Source: Toxonevra muliebris (taxonomy: Eukaryota > Arthropoda > Insecta > Diptera > Pallopteridae). Taken from it: DNA of 64,000 bases. Below are positions 32,097 through 44,000 of the stretch, one piece after another. The DNA lies in contig OY829329.1 in assembly GCA_963691655.1 (NCBI GenBank), positions 66,538,322 to 66,602,321 of the forward strand. Reading direction: 5' to 3'. Numbering within the stretch: the first letter of the stretch is position 1; each line of letters begins with the position of its first letter. Made by a program: the position numbers and the translations under genes. The notes beneath the pieces were generated by a model that was not told where the DNA came from, did not search any database, and worked only from the letters and a program-made list of their open reading frames with translations.

Positions 32097-35000
32097 GTAA
32101 GTTTGTGTTCTATATAAATTTCTCATGTCTAAAACTTAAATTTTTCAGAAGCACCACCACCTCCATCCACATTCCGTAAGCCGCCGGTGGCACCGCCCAA
32201 GTCGCCGAACTCATTGGGCACACCAAGTACACCCAAAAAGTCACATTCACCATCGCGATTCGCCACCATACAAAGTTCCGGGCCACGAGTGCGCAGCGCG
32301 TCCACGGGACGTGACAAAAAAAGTGAGCTACAAGCGCGCTACTGGGCGTTGCTGTTCGGGAATTTGCAGCGTGCTGTCAATGAAATCTACCAGACTGTCG
32401 AGTGCTATGAGAATATCTCCTCATGTCAGGAGGCAATTTTGGTGCTGGAGAACTACGTGCGCGACTTCAAAGCGTTGAGTGAATGGTTCAAAGTTTCATG
32501 GGACTATGACTCACGGCCGCTGCAGCAGCGACCACATTCGCTGGCGTGGGAAGTGCGAAAAAGCAATCCGGGGCCCCGCGTGCGGGCCAAAAGTCTCTCT
32601 AGTCCCACAATGTCGGGAAAATCGAGTCCGTGTGCCGCATGCCCATGCAATTCGGGAAAATCTTCACCGTGCTGTGGATGTGGCCTGGATGCGCTATCGC
32701 CACGCAAGGGTTTTCGAGCTTATGATCAACTGCCAAAAGGGGCGATGCGCGTAAATGTACGTGAGTTATTCGCATCGAGCAAGCGACAGACCAACGAACG
32801 TGCAGTGGTAGAAGGGGAACCTGAAGAAAAGAAGCAAGAGGAAGAGAAACTCGAAGTTGCAGACGTTACAGAATCAATTGATAAAAAGCATCAGTATGCG
32901 CAAACAGATTTGGAAGATGACCACTTAACCTTAGCAGACATACGGGAAAAGATGCGTCGCGAAGAAGAGGAGAGACAAGCTGCTGCGGAAGAGCAGCAAC
33001 GCCAGGAAGAGTTGGAGCAACAATCATTCCCTGCACTGAAAGCTATTCAACCGCAAGCACCGGCAGTCAATGGTGGCTCCGGCTCCAATGAACCTACAAC
33101 GCCTGCAGACAACAGTGCAGATGCTGATACCCATTCCGCCATTGCTGTGGTGATACGTGAGCCTACCGCTTTAGAAATGACTGTAGACAAATTGAATAGT
33201 ATGGAAAATGAAATGCTAGCTAAAGATGCGAGTAAAGCACCAACACCACAAACAGCCGAAGTTAAGAAAGTGGAGCCAGTTGCAGTACTGCCAAAAGTAC
33301 CCCTAGGTTCTACTTCAGGCATAGATTACACGAAAAAGACAGTAACAGCTACACCTCAAGCAGCAGGTGCAACAGCAGCAGCAGCAGGTGCAACAGCAGC
33401 TGCAGTTGGGGGAGAAACAGTTTCCGCAGCTGGAGGAGGAACAGCGGCAGCAGCTGCAGGAGTAACAGCACCAGCATCTTCAGGAGGAGGAGGAGTAAAT
33501 ACAGTATCTCAAAATGGTCCGCTCAAGTATTCCAGCGTGTTGAATCGCCCAGCCGTTTCCACGCGCACCACAACCAAACCAGCCCCTTTCCGTCCCACTA
33601 CAGGAGCAACAACAACATCCGCCAAGCTGACAACATTGCCGAAAGTCACATCTAACACTAGCTTACGACGTCCGGTCAGTAGTAACACCGCCGCCTTCGC
33701 AAAGCCTACATTGCGCACTGGACCAGGAGGTGGCCGAAATTCCAATGTTCTTCATGCAGCAGCACCAGCACGCCCTTCCAGCAAAACAGAATCGTATGGG
33801 CCACCTACACATGTCGCTTCACGTCTTTCAGCACGTTCACGCACAATGATCGAAATAAATTCCACTGATTCGGCAAAAGCATCGGCGCCGTTATTGCGTT
33901 CCTCCTCAAATCGCAACACACATCATCCGGCACGTGCACTGCCCTCGGCCAACTTATCGCGCAAGTCTTCACGCGAGGATATTGGCAGCTCTAGTTCTAC
34001 GCTAAAAGCGAGCAATGAACGCATATCTTCATCGCGCAGCAGCCTCACATATCCACAACACCATGCCACACATGTTGATGAGCGTCACTCGGAGCCTAAG
34101 CAGTTGCCCTCAGATGCCAATGATGGCTGGCTAACGGTGAAGAAACGACGCCGCTCAAGCATGCACTGGGCGAATCGTTTTAATCAACCAACTGGCTATG
34201 CAAGTCTGCCAACATTGGCATTACTCAATGAGAAACGCAGCGAAGAAGAACAACAACGCAAAGCAGCCACAACAGCAGCAGCAGCGGCAGCAGCGAAACA
34301 AGCTAAATTGCAAAAGGCTACAGCGGCAGCATCAGCAGCAGAAAGGCCATCGAAGGTCGCTTTGCGTCCGGAAATTAAAAATGCCAAAGCAAAAGTCAAT
34401 TCACTTCCAGCTCAACGTAAAAGTGCCACAACAACAATCGCATCTGCTTCACTCCCAGTACCCCAAAAACCACAGCAGGTTGTTTCTGCTCCCTCATCGG
34501 CACGCAATCCGGCATTGCCAAGCCGCCAGACTATAATCAAACGACAGAAATCGGATCTCACAGGACTGAAGATGACTTCATTGCATAAGGAATATATGCG
34601 AAGCGAGAAATATGCACAAAGAAAGCAAAACAATCAGAGTGCATCGGCCACAGACATGACGGAGTCGGGTGCTGCAGACTATTACGGAACCAATGGAAAT
34701 AGTTCGTCAACCGAATCTGTTGCTGAAGGTAATATTGTATTGTGGTTATTTTGAATTAACTTACTCATTTCCTTTATTTTTTACAGGAAAAAACCACACT
34801 GCCAATTCCAATTCGCTAGACTCGTCTGATCTACTGCACTTGCCTGAATCTGGCGAGCAAAATAAAATTGATATTAAAATTCAAACCAATCGTGACTTCT
34901 CCAAAACCATTGGCGATCTATACGAAAGCATCTCATTGACCGCTAAAGCCGCAGCTATGTTTAGCAATGGCATTGACGATGCTGCAGCAGGTAAACTCTC

Positions 35001-38000
35001 GAGCTGCGATGAGAACGAAGAGGCACTGGCTGTTGAAATGGATTGTGATGAGGATCAACGTATGCTGGTGGAAGAGCAGGAATCACTTGAGCGTCAAATT
35101 CGCGAATTAGAAAGCACTGAAATCGATGTAGACACCGAAACTGATGAAACCGATTGTGAGGTGGTGGCAGAAACCGAAACTGATGGCGACGATGGCGCGA
35201 TTGATCATGCCTTCGATGATGCCTCGTCAATTGTGTTTGTCACACTCAATGAAGATGGCGAAAGTGATGAAAATTTAAGTCTCGAATTGCGTTATCAAGC
35301 TTTGTTGTCCGAAATGTCATGGGGTGAACGTGAAGAGGCACTCGCTACTTTGCAGGCATATGTTTCACGGCATCCAGGACGCGCACAGGAATTACATCAA
35401 AAACTATCATCACCCTCACGCAGGCGTTCGCTGCAGGAAACGCTGAAAAAATATCAAGCGAAACAAGCACGCGCTCAACAGAAACGTGAGCTACTGAAAA
35501 AGGAAAAAGCCATCAAGATACAACAGTTGCTGGCGCGCGTAGAAGATGTCATGGCTGCAAAGCGACAACTCATCGAGGATAAGCGACTGCGCATGGAAGA
35601 TAAAATGCAGCGTGCCGCTGAAAATCGTGAGCAATATCTGCGACAAATCATCGAAAAAGCGCACGATGAAGAGAAGAAGTTGAAAGAGATAAATTTCATT
35701 AAGAATATCGAAGCACAGAATAAACGACTCGATTTGATTGAATCTTCAAAGGAGACAGAAGGACGTCTACAGGATCTAGAGCAAGAACGCCAAAAGCGTT
35801 TGGAAGAGAAGGCCGCCAAAGAGGCGGCAGTTGAGCGACGACGGCAAGAGTTGGAAAAAGAACGTCAACGTAAGTTGGAAAAAATGAATGAGACACGTTT
35901 GGAGAAGGAACAACGCATTGGAAAAATGCAAGAGCAGAAAGAGCGACAACGGCAAGCGCTGGCTAGAGAAAAGGCGCGTGATCGTGAAGAGCGTTTGCTG
36001 GCATTACAAGTTCAACAGCAGCAAACCACAGAAGAATTACAGCGTAAAATCCTACAAAAGCAGAAAGAGTCGGCTCGGCGTCACGAAGAAAATATTGAGC
36101 ATATACGGCAGCGCGCTTTGGAATTGACTATACCACTGCGTAATGTCGATGAGAACGGGGTGCAGCAACGCGGCGAAAATGGTGAAGAACTTGGAGTCGC
36201 CGGTGAGGATGGTGATATGTCATCTACGGTATCGGATGTGGGCAGTCGTGAGCACACGCGAGGCTATAAAAAGAAAATGAAGAAACTAAAGCAACGTATG
36301 TCACAAAGGTCAGAAAGGTTTTCAATCGTATTGCTTCGTTATTCATTATTTATTCATATTTTATCAATCAATTACAGCACTGAGGAATACATGAAAGAAT
36401 TACAACCTTTGCCGCTACACATGAAACGTGAAAGTCAAGTACCAAAATATTTGAATCTCGTGACTAAGGGCGGTGGTGCTCAAGGCCTGGAACGTCCCCT
36501 GGGGCAACTATTGCGCCTGATGGGCAAGGCACAAGTATTCGATTTTCAATGTTTCCTTTTGATGGACGGCTTAGCTACCATCACACAGTGTGTTATCAGC
36601 AAGGGGATGCAAGAAGATTCGGAGGTTTCGAAGAAGTATGTCGTAAACTCTTCTTTTTTTTACCTCTTTGTTTGATTTTTCCTTTCTTTTTATATCCTTT
36701 TACAGAGCAGTGGTGCTTGCTGTGCAACTATATCGTAATGCCTGCACATTATGTCCACAAATTGCTCGTCACGCTCTTTTGGGTAATTCAATTACGGCTC
36801 TTTTTGATGCATTATTCCAAAGTTTACAGGTGAGAATTTATTCTTTTGCAGAACATTTACCTCAGTAAGAATTGGTTTTGCCAATTTTTTAAAATATTCT
36901 TGATATTTTATAACGCTGTTCTTTAGGAGTTATATCCCGTAACCTAGAAAAAGTTTATCTTTTTTAAGACAGGGTAATATTCTAATTACTGTACATACCA
37001 ATTAGAGTACTTTTTCATTCCCTTTGACAGCGCAGTGTATGAGAACTCACCCAGGACTGTGTCAACAAGGATATTATATCAGACAATGGAATTATACTAC
37101 AATAATTTTTGAGCTTAGTAGCTTTCAAATAATGTATACAACCATTGTTAGTATTTATCGGGAAAGAATATCAATTTATCATATTGAGAGAATTTTATTC
37201 TCATTTAATGATTGTAATTGGTCAATTGAATACATAACGAGAAATTTTCTCTCTGCGCATGTTTAAACTGCAGCTTGGGGGCTAGCGGAACTTTATACGT
37301 CTTAAGTCCATTTACTCTGCATACTTTTTGAACATATCCGGGTGACATATGGACTTTTTTAGCAACATATCTGATGGTAAGGCCTGGATTTCTTTGAAAC
37401 AAGTTTTTCACTTTCTTTGCTTTTTCCGCCGAGATGAACCTCTTCTTTCGCCCACTTCCAGTTTTCCTTTGGGTAGTTAATCGTCAGTTTTTAAGCACTA
37501 AAGTTACTGTAGATTTTGTAATTTTTAAACTTTTGGCAATGTCTTTATGTGACATATGTGGAAAATCTTGATTTTTTTCAATTATATCGCGCGTGCTCGA
37601 TTTCTATGAACTCATTTTGCGTAATGTAAAAAAATCAGAAAAAATAATAATGCAGAAATGTTAAACGGAAAATTTGCTGTAACTGTCACATTTGAATTAA
37701 TACAACATGTTTACTGCGGCGACAAGTTTTTTTTCGTATACATACCTTAGTTCTGCTCCAGTACTTGAACCCTCTTTAGACTACTAATTAAATAAATTAT
37801 TTGTTTATAAGTACTTATGAAAGTATGTGTACTTTTCTCATTAAAAAAAAAAAGAAAAAGTTATTGTATTTAAAGTAGGTATTATTTTCACCAAATTTAT
37901 TAAAGAAACAAAATCAAAAAAAAAAAACTTAAAAAAAAAAATCATTTACAAAGTTTGCTTAAATCTTCACAGCCATCAATAGGCGTCTCACTTAAGTATG

Positions 38001-41000
38001 TATGTGTGTGATTTGTCGACCTCTTGACATTTTTTTTTTTGGTTCATTCTATAAGTATTTAATTTAATAATAATTGCTGTGCTTGGCTGTGTGTTGCCCA
38101 CATATTAATGCATAATAAAAGTGTCACAGTTGGCGCCAATTCACTCAGCCATCGCTCGCTCCATCTCCGTTCATTGAATATTTGTGAACAGCCTCTTCAA
38201 AAACAAAAACAAAACTGCTGTGCAACCATAAAGCGCATAAAGTACAATAGTAAAGAGGCAAGCAAGTCGGGAAGCATATAAAAGAAACCAAGCCAATAAT
38301 CACAATCAAAAAAGAAGCACCGCGCCGAGACACTTTTGCGGTTTTCTGCAAAAGAAAAATAAAAAAAAAATTGTGGGATTTATTGTATTTTAGTTTTTGT
38401 GAGAGGATAAGAAAAGTAGCAAGCAGCACAAAAAGAAGTGTAAAGTTTATACACAACTGTAAACTTGTTGTTGGTTTTAGTATAAGGAGAGAGCAAGGAG
38501 TGTAGAGATTTGCAGTTTCCATTTTAGATTTTTTTGTTGTTGTTCGTGTGGTTGTATTTTGTCAACCTTAGAGTTTGTTGTTGTTAAGCAAAAACTACTC
38601 GAGAGTTTGTGTGTGTTAACTCCAACTTTTTTTTTTTTTTTCTTCTTATACCACTTCACTCACTCTCTCTCTCTCTCTCTCTCTCGATCATACTCTTTTT
38701 ATTTTTCTGAGACTTTTAAAGGTTATGTTGAATTTATTAACATTGTGAAATTGTTGTGGCCGTAAATGTCTGCGGTGTTGTTTAATTTTATTTAAGTAAA
38801 AAAAAAAAACAAACAGCAAATCCAGAAACGATAGTTTCTTGAGCTAAATTTGATTCAACTTAATTACACCCTGCCACCCAAAATCAGCTTATTATAAACT
38901 GCAAACCAAAAGAAATCCCAAATGTTTTAGTTAGAACTTTAAAAATATTTAAATTGATAAATTAAAGCTTAATATTTTTACTCAATGCTAATTTTGAACA
39001 AAGTGAACATATTTTGACTCATTTTCGGATCTAGAAATTGTAGACATTTTTTTTTTAATATTATTATTTTTATGATTTTAATGATAGTAGCAACGAAAGG
39101 AAAGGATGAGTGGGGAATGGGTAATCCCCGAATCATCCCTCCCTCTTGGATTCGATAGCGTTTTGATTTAATTGAACCGTTTCTATGAGTTGAATGCTAG
39201 ACTAAGCGTTTCCGATGAGCATTTTCACATTTAAAGCAACTTCAGGCACTTAATATTTTGGAGTTTTTCTAACACATTGAGGAAATTGGGGTTGAAGCCC
39301 TCAACAGATTTGTTTTTGTCCGTTTAGTCTATAATATAACATAAGAAATTTCGGTATAGTTTGAGTTACAAATTTCTATAGAGCACGACTTCATTGATTC
39401 AGGTGATTGACAATATGTTCAATGGATTAATCTTATGTCAATCTTACGATTAAAGCTTGAATATGTTTAAAACTTTAGATTTTGAGAGAGAAACTGTTCG
39501 AATCGAATTTATGAAAATGTATTATTTCTTCATATCCAAGAGAATGTATTCGTATATATGTGTGTATGTATGTATTAAATGCAGAGTACAATAAATAAGT
39601 TTTACAACTTTAATGGGCTAGTTTTTGGGAGCTTTTATTTACACTTTTAATTTTTATTTTCATTTATTCATTTGTGTTTTATTTTTTTATTTTTGTTGGA
39701 ATTTTATTATGGTGGCACTGGCGCTTTTTTCTTTCTTACTTGTGTTTATTTTGTTGTTGGTTGTGTCAAGCTTTCATCACTCATCACATCGGATCGCAGC
39801 ATTGTGTGCTGTTCGCCTTTGTTCTTTGGTGGCATTTTTATTTGAATTTTATTTACTCATAACTTTAACATATTGACATCACAACATTCGACGGATGGCA
39901 GTGATGGTGTTAACGACGAACCAATAAATTAATCCATTTCTGGCTTTGGTATGTGGATATAGCATCGCCTTTTTTTTTAAAATTTGTGCATATGTTTTAG
40001 AATTGGAAGTGATTCAAAAGTTTTATCCCGTTTTGTCAGTGCTAGCACCCTGGGCTGTTGGTCGCAGAGCAGTGAATGACATATGCATCATCACCGTCCA
40101 TTATCGTAAAATTCGCTTAACTGATTTGTTTATTTTATTACTATTATTTTTTTCCGCTGTTTTTTTTTTTGCTACACCATTCCCTTCCGGCTGCTGTGTC
40201 CGTTGGTTCATTGGTATTTTTATGCTTATTATAAATTTACTTTATCGCTCGTTGTTGATGTACTGTTGTTTTTTTTTTTTTTTGTTTTTTGTATTTGTCA
40301 AAAAAAACACACACAACAAATGTTTTGTTGCTTTTCGTTTTAAAAAAGAAATATTACCTTGATTTACAGCCATGCTAAAATATATGGTATATTCATAAAG
40401 GTGCTTCAAGTCCCGTACAAAAAAAGTTTTTGCTACCCCCTATAAATAAAAATTAACCTTGGTTATGGTTACTTATGATGGACCGAAATATTTTGGGAAT
40501 CATCATAACCCAAAATATTTCGGCTCTTCTTTTGCTAAACTGTATTTAGCTTAGCACAAACTATTTTTCGTGAGGCATCTTTAGGTTCATGTGTGTGCTG
40601 CCTGTCTGTTTGTATTTATGTATATTTTAAAAGCCACGAGCCATACATAAATTTAACTTAAAATGTTTATTACCGAAACTGTTTGTAAATTGCGTCTTCC
40701 TATTTGTTGTTTTTTGTTATTGCTATTGTTGTTCATGAAGTTCTTTTTCTGCTTCCTTCTGAGTAAATTGTGTATCTGTCAATCTTTTTCAATTTGACAT
40801 TTGATGGATCTATAGATTTTTCTGTTATTTTTGTCATTATTTTCGTTTATGAAATTATTTAGTCACGTGCTAATTGCAAAAAAAAAAAAAAACAAAGTAA
40901 AATAAAATAAAATAAATTTATTAATTTTTGATTAATTGCTTTTAAATTAACTCTAGCCAAAAGTCATATTTATGTTTATTTAAAAAAATATATATTTTGT

Positions 41001-44000
41001 TTGTTGTTATATAATGACATCTACTCCCCAAAATTTGAATTTGGAAAGAGAGGGAGTGAGCTGATATTAAAAAATTGTTAGAAAAATATTTTATTAACTT
41101 CCTCCACTTTATATACTTCAAAGTTACAACTTTTTTGTCAAAAATTTAAAGAACTAGGTTTCAGTGCCTCCTGGACTCAATTTTTATGCTGAACTCAAAC
41201 TTGTCTTCTTGGATCTTTGTCATATTTTTTCTGTAATAATGTCTCACTAATTTAGCTCTTACTCTAGTTGTTTGAAATACCACCTTGATAAGGTACAAAC
41301 TTGAATTTTTTATCAATCGTTTTTGAGTATGATAATTTGAACTATTGGACTACAACCAATTTCTCCTTCATTAATTTTATGTAAACGAAACAAAGACCGA
41401 GTATTAATCTCTGTGATTTTAAGTCAGGGTCTACGGTAGAAAAAACTTCACTGCGGCCACCCTAACATGCATACCATTAAACACAAGAGAATCAGTAAAA
41501 GAGCACAAAATTGGATGAGAGTCGTTAACAGTGTGGCTAACACAACGCTTTTCCCCGCTGATTTTATTGGGTTTTGAAGACTAAAACGCGCAAAAAAGTG
41601 ATTTGGCGCTCAGTGCGCTTTTTCAATTTAAAATATCTTCGAAAAATCGAAGAATTTTCATTATAATCTCGTTAACGAAGAAATTTTCATTGACTAGAAG
41701 TATCAGATGTATGCCTGTATTAGTGAAAAAGTTTAAATGTATTGAGTTTTATAAGGCAAAAAATTTAACGCTTTTTTAAAGAAAATACGCGTTTTATTCT
41801 TCATTTTAGCGGATTTTGAAAAACAAAAGTTGGCCACACTGGTCGTTAAACATCAAAAACCATACTCTCTTCGCCGAAAGGTTGAAGAAAAACAATACAC
41901 TCTAGCGAGTGAGGCAATGCAAAAAACCGTTAATACGAAGTTAAACTTTCGATGTTCGTATTGTCACTCTCTTAGAATCTCTCACTGTATGCAATAAACT
42001 TACGCACGTCCGAGAAATGTCACATAATAGAAAAATTACGAAAAAAAAGAAGAAGAAGAGAACAAAGGCAAATCGCGTGTGTTGATCTCTCAGCTCCAGA
42101 TGAATAATTAATAATAGAGTGAGTGAAAGTATTTTAGTACATTCGTTAGCTTAACTAGAAGGGGATAATGAAAGCGTTGCACCGGGCGCAATGAGTTGGG
42201 GCAAGGCCGTATTTAGGGGGAGATTTGGGGGTTCTGACCCCCCTCCCCCCCCCCCCCCCCGAAATCTGGAAACTTTATTCTAATTTTAGAGATTAATTGC
42301 CAATGGATGGAAAAAAAGTCAAAATAAAATCTATTTAACGATATTTTTTACTTCCATCGGTTTTTTTTTCTAGAAAGTGATATATAAAAAAAATAAATTT
42401 GGAATCTTGCGATCAAATCCAATTTGTTTTCTTCGACATGAGGTTTGACTACGGATTCAAAAAGAGAAGGTGATACTGAGCACCTGAATCAGTTTGAAAA
42501 GTTTAAAAATTAATAAAAATAGAAAAAATTATCGGATCCTTTTAAAATTAGACTTGCTTGAACCCCATTTTTGCCTAAAACGGGACGTGATGGGAAGTTT
42601 TTGACCTCAGATTCGTGTTCAACGTGAAAAATTCTTTCGCAAAAACTCCAGCAAAACCCATGCAGTTTTGGAGGCAATCTCAAAATATAATTAATTTTTT
42701 AACGCATTATTGGTCAGAGCACCACGAAAGATCTCAACCTCATTCGGGTTCTTTCTATTTTTGGTATATTTTTTGAGGTTGAGTACATCATCAGTAGTGG
42801 GAAGTCAATGAGTTAATGAAATTATGTCCTTCACGATAAAAAAAATGCATTAGAATGCACATTGAATATTTATTTGAAAAAATTTAATTTGATTATTCTG
42901 TGATTTTTTTGTCACTTTTGGCCATTTTTTTTTAGGTTAAGATTAAAAAAAAATCGGAAAATTTTTCCTAAAATTTTAATTTTATAGGGTCCATCAAATG
43001 TATCATCGATTTAATTTATTGTATTTAAAAATCAGTTTGATAAAAATTATTTATGAATATTTTCTTCGAATGAAAACCCCCCCCCTGAAAAAAATTTCTG
43101 GCTACGGCCCTGAGTTGGGGAAGGCAAAATGATGTTCGTTGTTTTGCCTCTTGGTAGAAAAGTTGTACATCAAAATGATAGATTACATTGCTCAATCTCG
43201 GACAAAATATGTAGTTTTAGTTTATTAGAATACAATGGTTTCTCTACTCCTGGAGACCTATTTTAGACGAATAGTTTTTGAAGAACGAAAAAATTCTCTT
43301 GTGTGTTTTTTTTTTGGGATTTCTTTCATAAAAGAACAGTATGCTCTTAACCCATTTCGCTCTTCTGTTCCACTTTTCGAACAGTAGAAATCACCTATTT
43401 TCAAAAACATATTTAGGTATGAAAAAGATGGTGCATCAGGTAAATTTTGGTATGGATCTTTCAGCAAAACAAAAAATATATGCTCCCATGACCAACCTTG
43501 TCTCCCTCGATCTCGAGGCTAGGACCATATTTCTGCAACTCTTATTTTTAGGCAGTTTTTGTTAAATTGTAAATAGTTAAATTGTTAAAAATAATTAAAA
43601 AAATAATCATGAGGAATCATATGTAATATACAAATTTTTTGACCAGCGTGATTTTTAAAATCAGCGTGTCCTAATTAAGGTTTAGGACCTTAAAGTACTT
43701 TTTTCCAAAAAAAAAAAAAAAATTGATCTCGGATCGAAATCAGTTAACAATCCGTAACACTTTTTTCCAGCCCCAAAAGTAAAATTTCGAAACATTTTTT
43801 ACTCTCATAGACAGACAGTTTCAAAACGAGATAAAAAACGTCAAAAAATTGAATAAAGTTAAAATTGTTTTAGTTTACTTATGAAGGTTAAACTAATATT
43901 AAAGATTTGCTTGAAATCGTGTAATTCACACATGTACGTATTTACTTGCAAGAGATCAGGCAGCAAATTAATGTTTCCCTCGGGCGCGGAATATTCTAGA

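Noticed and set aside
39625..40362. Hydrophobic plus-strand frames in SCAPER intron 5
   Set aside because: Same T-rich composition effect; no splice-site context or family resemblance.
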